A stretch of 64,000 nucleotides of DNA from Pseudomonas sichuanensis (GCF_003231305.1 NZ_QKVM01000012.1:1-64000), one strand, 5' to 3'. Numbered from the stretch's first letter, positions 22,805-30,547 are shown. Notes: a model not told the origin generated them from the sequence alone. Program-made: numbers and translations.

Positions 22805-23470
22805 ATGACCGATATCGATCGCTATACCAGAAAGATAACCAGCGAACACGCGGGAAAACCGAAGTACATGGCGATGGTTCAGGCCATGGCTAAGTGCTTC
22901 CTCGATGCCGGCGATGTTGCCAGAAGTCTCCCGGAAGAGTTCGATCTCGATGCATCCGTAGGCGACCAGCTAGATGTGGTAGGCGAGTGGGCTGGGGTTT
23001 CCCGGAACATTACTACACCACTAGCCGGCGTGTATTTCGCATTCGATACGGACGGTCTGGGTTTCGACGAAGGAGCATGGCAGGGGCCATTCGACCCGGA
23101 TACCGGCATTACTGTTCTTGACGATGACACCTATCGAACCCTCATCCGTGCGCGCATAGGTGCCAACCGGTGGGACGGTACGCTTGAAGAATCCAAGGCC
23201 ATTCTCGACTTGGTGTTCAGCGGTGACACCTTCGTGTTCATCGAGGACAACCAGGACATGACCATCACCATCGGGATTGCGGGAAAGAGGCCGACGGCTC
23301 TTCAACTCGCGCTGCTGACCGGTGGCTATATCCCTATCAAGCCCCAGAGTGTGGGCGTTGACTATTACATCGTGCCTTCCCAGGACGGCCCAATGTTCGG
23401 GTTCGATATCGACAACCAATACGTCGCCGGCTTCGATGAAGGAAGCTGGGGAACTGTCTATGCCGGCTGA
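22805..23470 (+). CDS. Baseplate/tail protein I-like (DUF2612)
   Basis: The 221-residue protein shows the DUF2612 pattern: N-terminal TSEHAGKPKYMAMVQAMAK-like segment, LDASVGDQLDVVGEWAGVSRN, then DDDTYRTLIRARIGANRWDG. In these phages it follows gpJ and anchors the fibre. The C terminus repeats an FDIDNQYVAGFDEGSWG motif also seen near FDTDGLGFDEGAW. It lies one base after gpJ and 14 bases before the fibre. Confidence 0.82.
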   Translation: MTDIDRYTRKITSEHAGKPKYMAMVQAMAKCFLDAGDVARSLPEEFDLDASVGDQLDVVGEWAGVSRNITTPLAGVYFAFDTDGLGFDEGAWQGPFDPDTGITVLDDDTYRTLIRARIGANRWDGTLEESKAILDLVFSGDTFVFIEDNQDMTITIGIAGKRPTALQLALLTGGYIPIKPQSVGVDYYIVPSQDGPMFGFDIDNQYVAGFDEGSWGTVYAG

Positions 23471-23484
23471 CGGCAGGAGAATAT

Positions 23485-24729
23485 ATGCCACAGAATGACT
23501 TTCTACCGTTTGCTTTGGGCTCCGGCTCGAATGTCATGCCGCAAGCTGAATATGCTGCACTTGGAGCCAGGGGGGCTGGATTTTCGTCGGGAACAGCAAA
23601 GTCTCGAGAGCTGAACAAGGTCTGGCGGCAGTCCGCGTTCGCAGTGTCGTGTGTCGCCCAGTTCATGGCTGACTATACCGGGCACGATATCCTCGACGAT
23701 GGTGATGAAGTCGCATTCAAGGCGAATCTCGCAAAGGCGATCTCCCTGCTGAGCATGGGTACCGACTACGCGGTCGGCGCGAACACTGGGAATGCTTACA
23801 CCGCGTCCTTCGTGCCGTCGGTGACTGCCCTGGTTGACGGCATGGTGCTGCGCTTCAAGGCAGCAACCGCAAATACCGGACCTGCTACGTTTTCACCGAA
23901 CGGTCTGACGGCAAAGCCGATCGTAAACCTGAAGTATGCAGCGCTGTCCGCTGGCGACATCGCTGCAGGTGGAGAGGTCTGGCTGCAATACAACACCAGT
24001 ATTTCCGGTGGTAGCTGGGTCAGTATTCTGTCGCTTGGTTTGTCTTCTGCATCCACTACTGTGAGCGGTATCGTCAGGATTGCAACCGCATCGGAAACGC
24101 AAGATGGGGTAAGTGATTCACTGGGAGTGTCCCCATCTGGCTTAGCCTCACAACCTCTAGAAAGTGCGAGGATTGATGTCGCGTCAGCAAGTACGGTTAA
24201 CCTTACGGCTGCTGCTCCAAGAACTCGCCACATTAATATCACCGGCACGACAGCCATCTCTGCTTTCACTGTCGCTGCGGGGAAGCACTACTTCGTTCGC
24301 TTCGATGCATCGCTCACGCTGATGAACGGCGCGGCGCTTGTTACTCAAAGCGGCGCGAACATCACTACTGCTGCGGGCGATACCTGCGAACTTCGTGCAA
24401 CGTCAGCGAACGTTGTTGAGGTTCTTTGCTACACGCCTGGCATCCCTCAAGAGTTAGGGTATCGCCAGACGTGGCAAAACGTCTTGGCTTCTCGTGCGAT
24501 CAATACCACCTACACCAACAATACCGGTCGCACCATTTGGGTAATGGCCAGCATCAACATTGCTGCGGGGGTCGCACCTCTTCTTGTTCTAGACGGTACC
24601 AGCAGTGCATCCGTCGGGAACAACGGCTCTGGCGCCAATATCATCATGTTTAGCTTCCCTGTAAAAGATGGTGGAACATACAGGATCAATAGCGGGACGT
24701 CCGCGGGATATTGGAGCGAGTTGAGATGA
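23485..24729 (+). CDS. Tail fibre
   Basis: The 414-residue protein begins MPQNDFLPFALGSGSNVMPQ, the common N terminus of Pseudomonas prophage and tailocin fibres, followed by ALGARGAGFSSGTAKSRELNKVWRQSA. The middle and C-terminal parts are Thr/Ala/Gly-rich beta structure, ending with a domain with many aromatic and Asn residues (AINTTYTNNTGRTIWVMA). It should determine host range. The 3' end shows no similarity to the DGR template, so it is not a DGR target. It is coupled to the chaperone gene by ATGA. Confidence 0.85.
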   Translation: MPQNDFLPFALGSGSNVMPQAEYAALGARGAGFSSGTAKSRELNKVWRQSAFAVSCVAQFMADYTGHDILDDGDEVAFKANLAKAISLLSMGTDYAVGANTGNAYTASFVPSVTALVDGMVLRFKAATANTGPATFSPNGLTAKPIVNLKYAALSAGDIAAGGEVWLQYNTSISGGSWVSILSLGLSSASTTVSGIVRIATASETQDGVSDSLGVSPSGLASQPLESARIDVASASTVNLTAAAPRTRHINITGTTAISAFTVAAGKHYFVRFDASLTLMNGAALVTQSGANITTAAGDTCELRATSANVVEVLCYTPGIPQELGYRQTWQNVLASRAINTTYTNNTGRTIWVMASINIAAGVAPLLVLDGTSSASVGNNGSGANIIMFSFPVKDGGTYRINSGTSAGYWSELR

Positions 24730-25094
24730 TCAGAAATTTTTACAAGAGCCCAGAAGACGGCGAAGTCTTCGAGTATTCGGGCGAAGATGTTGACAATGGA
24801 CTTGTCCGTGACGGCCTCGTTGTAATGACCGAGGAGGAGGTGAAAGAGCATCTCTCTCCTCCGGTTCTTTCGTTCGAACAACTGGTCACGATTGCGCTGA
24901 GTGAGCGTGACCGGCGGCTTGAGATTGCTGCAGTGCGTATTGCTCCACTGCAGGATGCAATCGATCTCGGCGAGGCAGAGCCTGATGAGGAGTCGTCGCT
25001 GCTGGCCTGGAAGCGCTACCGAGTTGCCGTGAACCGGATCAATCAGCAAGCAGGGTATCCAGCGGAAATCGACTGGCCCGCGCCGCCAGCCTGA
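24726..25094 (+). CDS. Tail fibre assembly chaperone
   Basis: The 122-residue protein starts inside the fibre stop (ATGA, 24726-24729). It begins MIRNFYKSPEDGEVFEYSGED and ends in the usual chaperone pattern: ERDRRLEIAAVRIAPLQDAIDLG, then LLAWKRYRVAVNRINQQAGYP and WPAPPA. It helps fold and trimerise the fibre. The match between chaperone and fibre is normally specific, so the pair probably moves together. Confidence 0.85.
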   Translation: MIRNFYKSPEDGEVFEYSGEDVDNGLVRDGLVVMTEEEVKEHLSPPVLSFEQLVTIALSERDRRLEIAAVRIAPLQDAIDLGEAEPDEESSLLAWKRYRVAVNRINQQAGYPAEIDWPAPPA

Positions 25095-25149
25095 CGCCTG
25101 CGAATTCATCGACCGCCCATGAGGCGGTATTTTTTGCATGGAGAAATGC

Positions 25150-25779
25150 ATGACGCCTCTCACCGAGCAGCAGCTGCTGCAGATCCTCCCCAAAGCCCGC
25201 TCAGTAGCGGGCATTTTTTTGCCCGCACTGAACCGTGCCGCACTGCGCTGGAAGATCGATAGCCGGGTGCGCCTGGCTGCGTTCCTGGCCCAGGTTGGCC
25301 ATGAGTCTGGCCAGCTGCGCAGCCTCGTCGAGAACCTGAACTACAGCGCCGAGTCCTTGGTGCGCACCTGGCCAAGCCGATTCACCCCTCAGACTGCAGG
25401 CGCATATGCCCGCCAGCCCGAGAAGATCGCCAACAAGGTGTACGGCGGCCGCATGGGCAACGGCGCCGAGGCCTCAGGCGATGGATGGCGATTCAAGGGT
25501 CGCGGCCTGATCCAACTCACTGGCCGCGACAACTACCGGGCCGCCGGCGTGGTCCTAGGCCTTCCGCTGGAGGAGCAGCCGGAACTGCTCGAGCAGGCCG
25601 AGCACGCCACCCAGTCCGCCGCCTGGTGGTGGTCGAAGCACGGCCTGAACGAACTGGCCGACGCCGGCCGCATTCAAGACATCGGCAGTGTGATCAATAC
25701 CGGCCAGCCGGGCCGGGTGCCGCATGGCGCCGCTGAGCGCAAGGCGCTGTATGACCTGGCGCTGCGGGTGCTTGTGTGA
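25150..25779 (+). CDS. Endolysin, GH19 chitinase-like lysozyme
   Basis: The 209-residue protein is a glycoside hydrolase family 19 lysozyme: LNRAALRWKIDSRVRLAAFLAQ-type start, AQVGHESGQLRSLVENLNYS with the catalytic Glu, NGAEASGDGWRFKGRGLIQLTG, and NYRAAGVVLGLPLEEQPELL. I chose ATG 25150 because GGAG lies seven bases upstream. It lacks an obvious signal, so it needs a holin; none is clearly seen nearby. It cuts peptidoglycan for release of the particles. The stop overlaps the spanin start (GTGA). Confidence 0.9.
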   Translation: MTPLTEQQLLQILPKARSVAGIFLPALNRAALRWKIDSRVRLAAFLAQVGHESGQLRSLVENLNYSAESLVRTWPSRFTPQTAGAYARQPEKIANKVYGGRMGNGAEASGDGWRFKGRGLIQLTGRDNYRAAGVVLGLPLEEQPELLEQAEHATQSAAWWWSKHGLNELADAGRIQDIGSVINTGQPGRVPHGAAERKALYDLALRVLV

Positions 25780-26318
25780 ACCGGCTGGGCGCGGTACCGG
25801 ACTGGTGCTGGTGGCTGGTCGCCCTGGCGCTGGTTGCCGGCGGCCAGCAGTACCGGGTAGTTGTCGCCCAGAGCGAGACTGCATCCGCCCGCGGAGAACT
25901 CGCCGACTACCGCCTGCAGGTGTCCGAGCGCGATCGGCGCGCCGCAGCTCAGGTCCGAACAGAAGAACAGCGCCGCCAGGCCGTGGCGGACAAGGAGGGC
26001 GAGAGTGCACGCCAACAACTGGAACTGGCCCAAGGCCGCGCCGCTGCTGCTGATTCTGCTGCTGCCGGGCTGCGTGGGGAAATCGAACGACTGCGCGCAG
26101 GACGATCAGCAACCTGTAGTGCCATCGCTGCCCAGCAGCGCAAGGCAGGAGCCTCTGCCGTCATGGTGCTCGGGGGATTGCTTGAAGAGTCTGACCGAAT
26201 GGCGGGCAGCTGCGCAGCAGCGCTTGAGCGAAGCCGAATAGCCGGGTCGGCGTGCGAGTCGATCTATAATGGCCTCTCCTTCAAGGGGAGAGAGTATCGT
26301 GAGCAGTCGTTACGGTAG
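25776..26318 (+). CDS. Inner-membrane spanin (Rz-like, DUF2514)
   Basis: The 180-residue protein starts at GTG 25776 overlapping the endolysin stop. One N-terminal membrane helix (WCWWLVALALVAGG) is followed by a long charged coiled coil rich in Arg, Gln and Ala, then a C-terminal segment with three cysteines. This is the layout of i-spanins that, with an outer-membrane lipoprotein, disrupt the outer membrane after endolysin action. The outer-membrane partner is encoded inside it in another frame. Confidence 0.82.
   Translation: MNRLGAVPDWCWWLVALALVAGGQQYRVVVAQSETASARGELADYRLQVSERDRRAAAQVRTEEQRRQAVADKEGESARQQLELAQGRAAAADSAAAGLRGEIERLRAGRSATCSAIAAQQRKAGASAVMVLGGLLEESDRMAGSCAAALERSRIAGSACESIYNGLSFKGREYREQSLR
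26005..26241 (+). CDS. Outer-membrane spanin lipoprotein (Rz1-like), nested
   Basis: The 78-residue product lies fully inside the Rz-like gene in another frame. It starts at GTG 26005 behind AAGGAGG. A lipoprotein signal (KAAPLLLILLLPGC) has the lipobox LPGC, and the mature part is proline-rich with four further cysteines, as in Rz1 proteins. Nested Rz1 genes are standard in lambda-like lysis cassettes. Confidence 0.78.
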   Translation: MHANNWNWPKAAPLLLILLLPGCVGKSNDCAQDDQQPVVPSLPSSARQEPLPSWCSGDCLKSLTEWRAAAQQRLSEAE

Positions 26319-26571
26319 CGCCCAGCCTGGCGAGTTCTTGCCCGGCATCATCATGCCGCCAGCGATCCACGGGCTCCTGCGTAAGCGGTTGGCCCAGATC
26401 GAGTCGGCCGACAGCGCAGTCAATTGCCTGATCGCCCAGGCAAGAGCAGAGAGCCTGGTCGAGGCACTGGAGGTGCTTAAGGCAATTTCCGATCAGGCCA
26501 TCGAGCGCCTGTACGAGGTGGTTGAGCATTTGACGCAGGCTCGGCTGGCCGAGATTGGAGGCCAGGATTAG
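26299..26571 (+). CDS. Small element-terminal protein, unknown
   Basis: The 90-residue protein starts at GTG 26299 with GGAG about ten bases upstream and overlaps the spanin end by 20 bases. The N terminus reads SRYGSAQPGEFLPGIIMPP; the rest is one helical, leucine-rich stretch (AESLVEALEVLKAISDQAIERLYEVV). It is the last gene before the attachment site. No family is recognised. Confidence 0.6.
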   Translation: MSSRYGSAQPGEFLPGIIMPPAIHGLLRKRLAQIESADSAVNCLIAQARAESLVEALEVLKAISDQAIERLYEVVEHLTQARLAEIGGQD

Positions 26572-26755
26572 CCCTGGCCTGTGAGCAGGTATATAAAGGA
26601 AGGGAAGTGGTCGGCAGAACGCCGCGGGCGGGCTGGCCATGGCCAGTGACTTTTGAAGTGACTTCGCTAGGATGCGTCCGGACGCGTGAGGCTTCGTTGC
26701 AGCGAAAGCAGGGCCGGAAATCCTGTGTTATCATGCCGTTACGATGGCTTGGCAT
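26572..26755. other. Non-coding end of the element
   Basis: No convincing gene is seen between the last element gene and the tRNA fragment. The segment holds a short CATGGCCATGGCC-like palindrome near 26636 but no terminator. Confidence 0.4.
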
Positions 26756-26802
26756 GCATGGGGTGCAAGGGGTCGAGTGTTCGAATCACTCCGTCCCGAC
26801 CA
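26756..26802 (+). other. Right attachment site: 3' half of tRNA-Pro(GGG)
   Basis: The sequence from the anticodon loop (GCATGGGGTGCAAG, anticodon GGG) through the T arm (GTGTTCGAATCAC) to the acceptor and CCA (CCGTCCCGACCA) is the 3' half of tRNA-Pro(GGG). The 5' half is missing: upstream bases do not form the D arm or acceptor strand. Tyrosine integrases often use a tRNA 3' end and leave such a duplicate at the far end of the element. The intact tRNA should lie left of this window. Confidence 0.85.
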
Positions 26803-26811
26803 AAATACCCT

Positions 26812-26844
26812 AAAAACCCAGCCATTAAATGGCTGGGTTTTTTT
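26812..26844 (+). terminator. Intrinsic terminator behind the tRNA fragment
   Basis: AAAACCCAGCCATT-AA-ATGGCTGGGTTTTTTT is a perfect stem with a long T-run. It was probably the terminator of the original tRNA gene. Confidence 0.9.
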
Positions 26845-27009
26845 ATGCCTCGGATTTAATTTAAAAAGTCCTGATTGAGATTGCAAAATAAAGCAATTTT
26901 CTGAAGTGCTCAAAGGACATGGGACGTCTTTATCGTGGGACGCTTCCTACATCATTTTGAGAATGATACTGTAGGCATAACAGGATTCATGTGAGCAGCC
27001 TTCCGGATC

Positions 27010-27798
27010 ATGGATGTCCCCGCAGAAGTATTTTCGAAAAAGCCCCGTTCCGCACAGTCCAATCCGGCCTGGTCCCAGGATGAACTGATCCTCGCCCTTG
27101 ATCTATACCTCCGCCATCGTGTATCACTGCCCTCGAAGAATCATCCTGAAATCCAAGAGCTATCTCTATTTTTAGGGAAAATGGGTAAGGCTTTGGGTGT
27201 CGGTCTCGTTACGAACTTTCGTAACGTTAACGGCGTCTACATGAAGCTTGGTAATTTTAGGCGCTGGGATCCAAACTACGTTAAAGATGGTAAAAAGGGG
27301 CTGGCGAAAGGTAATAAGCTTGAAGAAGAGGTCTGGGCTGAATATGCGTACGATGAGGGCCGCCTAGCTGAAGTCGTTGCAGCCATTCGTGCAGCTGTAG
27401 AGCATGATCTGTCTCTAGAACTACCTTTACGCGAGCTAAGGGTGGCCAATGAGCCGGAAATTCAAGAGGCCGAGGAAGGTAGGGTTTTGACCCGTATACA
27501 TCGCTCCCGAGAGCGAGATCGTAAACTGGTGGCTAGTAAGAAGAAGCAGGCGTTAGCAAAGTACGGCAAGCTCGAATGCGAAGTGTGCGGCTTTAACTTT
27601 TTAACTGAGTATGGGAAAGCGGGAGAGGGGTTGATAGATGTGCATCATCTAAAACCTGTGCATACACTTCGGCCAGGAGAGAAAACCCATCTTAATGATC
27701 TGGCGCTGTTGTGCGCAAATTGCCATCGAGTCGTTCACTCCTCAAAGCGCTGGCTGGATCTTGAACAGCTTAGAGCAGCATGGGCAGCTAAGCGGTAG
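27010..27798 (+). CDS. McrA-like HNH endonuclease
   Basis: The 262-residue protein has an N-terminal helical domain (WSQDELILALDLYLRHR, VTNFRNVNGVYMKLGNFRRW) seen in McrA/ScoMcrA-like HNH proteins, and a C-terminal zinc-HNH nuclease: CEVCGFNF, IDVHHLKPV, LNDLALLCANCHRVVH (two CxxC pairs and the His-Asn-His core). Such enzymes cut modified or foreign DNA. The start ATG 27010 has a weak ribosome site. The gene is AT-richer than the flanking core genes and sits just outside the attachment site, so it is a likely acquired defence gene. No methyltransferase is beside it. Confidence 0.8.
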   Translation: MDVPAEVFSKKPRSAQSNPAWSQDELILALDLYLRHRVSLPSKNHPEIQELSLFLGKMGKALGVGLVTNFRNVNGVYMKLGNFRRWDPNYVKDGKKGLAKGNKLEEEVWAEYAYDEGRLAEVVAAIRAAVEHDLSLELPLRELRVANEPEIQEAEEGRVLTRIHRSRERDRKLVASKKKQALAKYGKLECEVCGFNFLTEYGKAGEGLIDVHHLKPVHTLRPGEKTHLNDLALLCANCHRVVHSSKRWLDLEQLRAAWAAKR

Positions 27799-27980
27799 GA
27801 TTAATTATCTAGACACTCAGCTGGGCGTCGATTCTTGTTACATGTTGGAGGGGAATTAATCAGATTTCCCTTCTATTTTGTAGGCTGTTTCCGAAACACA
27901 CTCCTGCGGCTTACAAGCCGTTGCAGATATTCTATCTCCCCTCTAGTCTCGCCAAGTCGCTACCAACCCAGCGACCGGTT
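27799..27980. other. Non-coding region before structured leader
   Basis: No gene with a plausible start is seen. The stretch is AT-rich near 27840-27880 and could hold the promoter of the downstream leader and small genes. Confidence 0.4.
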
Positions 27981-28100
27981 TTGACAGACCGGGAAGATAG
28001 TAACGCGCGTGCACGGCCGTCTATGGTGGCTGTACGTGGGGCACTTCGGTGCGCCGGTTTCCTATTTTCCCGGTCTGTCAACCCGCGTACAGCTGCCACC
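27981..28100 (+). ncRNA. Candidate structured leader RNA
   Basis: Arms 27981-28000 and 28062-28081 are inverted repeats with one mismatch in 20. Inside is GCAC-TTCG-GTGC (28041-28052), a classic UUCG tetraloop hairpin. A further pair, GGTGGCTGTACG (28025-28036) and CGTACAGCTGCCACC (28086-28100), could form an alternative fold. The block ends about 50 bases before the start of the 78-residue gene. A regulatory leader or small RNA is inferred from structure only. Confidence 0.5.
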
Positions 28101-28153
28101 TTTCTGTTTGACAGCAGAGAACGGTAGCTCCATTTGAAAATAGGAGCTCTACC

Positions 28154-28390
28154 ATGCTGAAAATAGTCCCCGATCCACCCCTGCACGACCGCTACACCAC
28201 CCAAACCCTAGAAGACCTCCTGGTCCAAATCTCCGAATACCTAGTCTGTGCCCTGACCGTCAGCCAGCAGTCCATCCTGCTCCACACCAAACCCCCAGCC
28301 CAGGTCCTGACCCTCGCCGCCATCCACGAAATCGACAGCGCCCACACCCTGGTGGAAGTAGCGCTAAGCCGCGTGCAATCCCGACACTGA
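28154..28390 (+). CDS. Small Pseudomonas-specific protein, DUF6124-like
   Basis: The 78-residue protein begins MLKIVPDPP, the start pattern of DUF6124-type proteins found in multiple copies in Pseudomonas. A helix-rich C terminus follows (LEDLLVQISEYLVCAL, IDSAHTLVEVALSRV). A GGAGCTC ribosome site precedes it. No function is known for the family. It is the first gene after a structured leader and is followed by a DUF3077-like gene on the same strand. Confidence 0.65.
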   Translation: MLKIVPDPPLHDRYTTQTLEDLLVQISEYLVCALTVSQQSILLHTKPPAQVLTLAAIHEIDSAHTLVEVALSRVQSRH

Positions 28391-28466
28391 CCTGGCGAAC
28401 TCGTACTCGCCCTTGATGTTCACCGATCAGGCCCCGCGCCGTTCGCGGGGCCGCAGGAGGAGTGGT

Positions 28467-28778
28467 ATGGATAAGGAATCGCAACCCCAACGCATCAAGC
28501 AACTCACCACCACCGGCGTCGGCCATTTCGGCGAAGGCGGGGAGGTCGGTGTGCTAGACCCGTTATTCCGCGTAGTGGCGGGCCATCCGTTGGACCATGC
28601 GGTGGAGCAGGCGACCGTGCTGATGTGTGCGGTGCACAAGATCAGTGACCTGGCGATGGTGGAAACGGATCACCTGCCCACGCTACTGACGGCGATGCAC
28701 TACCTCAGCGGCATGGCCAAGGCGCTGGTCCAGGATGCGAACCACGGCTTGATGGCCCCAGCCTTGCGGGGCGAATAG
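28467..28778 (+). CDS. DUF3077-like small protein
   Basis: The 103-residue protein starts at ATG 28467 right after AGGAGG (28455-28460), so I prefer it to a longer frame. It contains the DUF3077-like region PLFRVVAGHPLDHAVEQATVL and LLTAMHYLSGMAKALVQDAN. A second relative lies at 30231-30527. The family is largely confined to Pseudomonas, with no known role. It is predicted helical and soluble. Confidence 0.75.
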   Translation: MDKESQPQRIKQLTTTGVGHFGEGGEVGVLDPLFRVVAGHPLDHAVEQATVLMCAVHKISDLAMVETDHLPTLLTAMHYLSGMAKALVQDANHGLMAPALRGE

Positions 28779-28792
28779 AGCTGAAGCAACAC

Positions 28793-28814
28793 GCCCGAAG
28801 GTGTCTTCGGGCGA
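28793..28814. terminator. Hairpin between convergent genes
   Basis: CGCCCGAAG-GTGT-CTTCGGGCG forms an eight- to nine-base stem between the DUF3077-like gene and the convergent transporter gene. It has no clear T-run, so termination is probable rather than certain. Confidence 0.55.
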
Positions 28815-28856
28815 CATGCCCCTCATGTGAGGGTGCCCCGGAAATCGAAAACTCGC

Positions 28857-29276
28857 TCAAGCGCCGCGTCGACTCTCCAGCTTGGCAAACAAATACATGC
28901 CAACCAGCATCGCCACCACAAACAGCAAAACCTGCCACCGTCCCGTGGACACCAACGCCACCGCCGGTCCAGGGCACAAACCGGCAATCCCCCAACCCAC
29001 GCCAAACACCAGGCTGCCGCCAATCAAGCGGGCATCCAGTGTGCGCTTCACCGGCAACTGCATGGGCGCACCGAGCAAGGACTGCTTACGCGTGCGCGCC
29101 CAGTTCAGCGGGGCGGCCGCCACCGCGATGGCGCCTGCCATCACCAACGCCAGGCTGGGGTCCCAGACCCCGGTCACATCGAGAAACGCCAGCACCTTCG
29201 CGGGGTTGGTCATGCCCCCCAGCAGCAGACCGAAGCCAAAGACCAACCCTGCGAGAAAGGCCGTGAACTTGCGCAT
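28857..29276 (-). CDS. YeeE/YedE-family transporter, second half
   Basis: The 139-residue membrane protein has four hydrophobic segments. It begins MRKFTAFLAGLVFGFGLLLGGMTNPAKVLAFLD and contains GWGIAGLCPGPAV, the cysteine motif of YeeE/YedE (DUF395) sulfur-compound channels. I chose ATG 29276; a longer open frame upstream lies over the partner gene. It starts two bases after its partner ends. The family moves thiosulfate or related sulfur species. Confidence 0.85.
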   Translation of the reverse strand: MRKFTAFLAGLVFGFGLLLGGMTNPAKVLAFLDVTGVWDPSLALVMAGAIAVAAAPLNWARTRKQSLLGAPMQLPVKRTLDARLIGGSLVFGVGWGIAGLCPGPAVALVSTGRWQVLLFVVAMLVGMYLFAKLESRRGA

Positions 29277-29278
29277 CT

Positions 29279-29713
29279 TCAAGCCCCCAGCAGATGGCGG
29301 ATGATATACACCGTGGCAAACCCGGTCGCCATGAAGCAGAAGGTGGCCAGCATCGACCTGGGCGACAACCGGGACACGCCACACACGCCATGGCCACTGG
29401 TGCAACCTGCGGCGTAGCGGGTGCCCACACCTACCAGCAGGCCGGCAATCACCAACGCCGGCCACCCGGCGTGGATCTCGATCTTGGGCAATACGGCAAA
29501 CAGCCCCCACAGCACCGGCGCGAGCACCAGGCCGAGCAGGAACAACGCCTTCTCGCTGCGGCCCTCACCATCGCCGTGGATCAGGCTGCCAAGCAGGCCA
29601 CTGATGCCGGCGATACGGCCATTCGCCAGGATGAACAGGCTGGCGGCCAGGCCGATCAAGGCGCCTCCGGCCAATGACGCCCAAGGCGTGAAGTTGACCC
29701 AATCGATGTTCAT
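29279..29713 (-). CDS. YeeE/YedE-family transporter, first half
   Basis: The 144-residue membrane protein has about four helices, with NFTPWASLAGGALIGLAASL, ISGLLGSLIHG and the conserved RYAAGCTSGHGVCGVSRLS motif. ATG 29713 has GGGAG upstream. The split arrangement (two DUF395 halves) is common in proteobacteria, where the halves act together in the inner membrane. Regulation is not visible. Confidence 0.85.
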   Translation of the reverse strand: MNIDWVNFTPWASLAGGALIGLAASLFILANGRIAGISGLLGSLIHGDGEGRSEKALFLLGLVLAPVLWGLFAVLPKIEIHAGWPALVIAGLLVGVGTRYAAGCTSGHGVCGVSRLSPRSMLATFCFMATGFATVYIIRHLLGA

Positions 29714-30230
29714 GCTGCAGCTCCCGCCAACAGAGGTTTTGGTCAAGATATTGGCCCGCTCGGGGGCTAGTGCCGACAGGGCAGCTGTCTGCGGCCAGTT
29801 CGGCGCCCCGGCGAGGCCGCTCCATAGTAACTGCGCAAGTCAGTTGCTCCCACAGCTTGGCTCTATGAGTGTGGGCGGGCAGCAGGCCTTGCCACGGAGT
29901 ACTAAAACGCCCTCGACAAGGGCTCAATACGCACATCAATGCAGGCTGATTTTGCACGTCCTACAGACTTTCTTCCGTGGTTCATGTAGTCCATTTCTCA
30001 AAGGGGCCTTTTCCCTTCCCAAGCTATTGAGGCGAGTGACGACCGCGACCAGTCTCGCCCTGCTCGTCGTGTTTCACCGTCCGGGGTTGGTCGGGTCTTC
30101 AGATCAGCGCACTGCACAAGGATCGTGCGGTGTGACCCGGAGGCCCTGGTGGGGGAGACGCGGCGAGCTCTTTTTTCCACTGGGCGGGTGGCCGATTGCG
30201 GCCGTTGCCGTCGTTGACAGGGGGTAGCGC
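29714..30230. other. Intergenic region and leader of DUF3077-like gene
   Basis: No convincing gene is seen in these 517 bases. The last 200 contain GC-rich inverted segments and the ribosome site AGGGGG (30218-30223) for the gene at 30231. It probably holds divergent promoters for the transporter and the small gene. Confidence 0.45.
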
Positions 30231-30527
30231 ATGGACAAAGAAGAACAATCGCAGGGGCAGCAGAAGCCGAACGTCATCGCACTGGCCCAGCGAGGCAAGC
30301 AGATGCCAACACGCCACTGGGTGCAGGCTACGCCGGGGTTGCAGACGCGCGAGGTACTGGAGGAGGCTTCAGTCATCCTGGGCTGCGTCACCGGGCTTAC
30401 CCAGCAGGCGCTTGCCAAACCACGCGAGGCGCAGACGCTGATGCGCGCGACCTTCTACCTCAGCGGCCTGGCCAGGGTAATGATCGAAGGGCAGTTGCCA
30501 TCGATCAAAGAGCAAGGCGACAAATAA
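30231..30527 (+). CDS. DUF3077-like small protein 2
   Basis: The 98-residue protein resembles the gene at 28467-28778: MDKEEQ start, then TPGLQTREVLEEASVILGCVTGLTQ and ATFYLSGLARVMIEG. Two relatives within 2 kb, separated by the transporter genes, suggest local duplication. It is predicted helical and cytoplasmic. No function is known. An intrinsic terminator follows. Confidence 0.75.
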   Translation: MDKEEQSQGQQKPNVIALAQRGKQMPTRHWVQATPGLQTREVLEEASVILGCVTGLTQQALAKPREAQTLMRATFYLSGLARVMIEGQLPSIKEQGDK

Positions 30528-30547
30528 GCCTCGACCGTTGAACGACA

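Larger units (their letters stand above)
1..26802. mobile_element. Right part of a phage-derived element (head-less, DGR-bearing)
   Basis: The element has a leftward early operon, a repressor/cro control region and a rightward contractile-tail plus lysis operon. It ends at a duplicated 3' half of tRNA-Pro(GGG). Inside the window it has no terminase, portal, protease or capsid gene, although in a lambda-like layout these would lie between the cro-like gene (12454) and the sheath (13526). The left end, with the expected integrase and intact tRNA, is outside the window. Seen: gene order and att fragment. Inferred: a tailocin-like locus or a decayed prophage. Confidence 0.85.

Noticed and set aside
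23485..24729. Tail fibre as a possible DGR target
   Set aside because: The 3' end has no match to the template repeat or to the invariant 26-nt block.
26740..26802. A complete tRNA gene at this position
   Set aside because: Only the anticodon loop to CCA end is present; the acceptor 5' strand and D arm cannot be formed from the upstream bases.
28857..29510. A longer protein for the second YeeE half
   Set aside because: The extra 78 codons overlap the partner gene and lack membrane helices; family similarity begins at ATG 29276.
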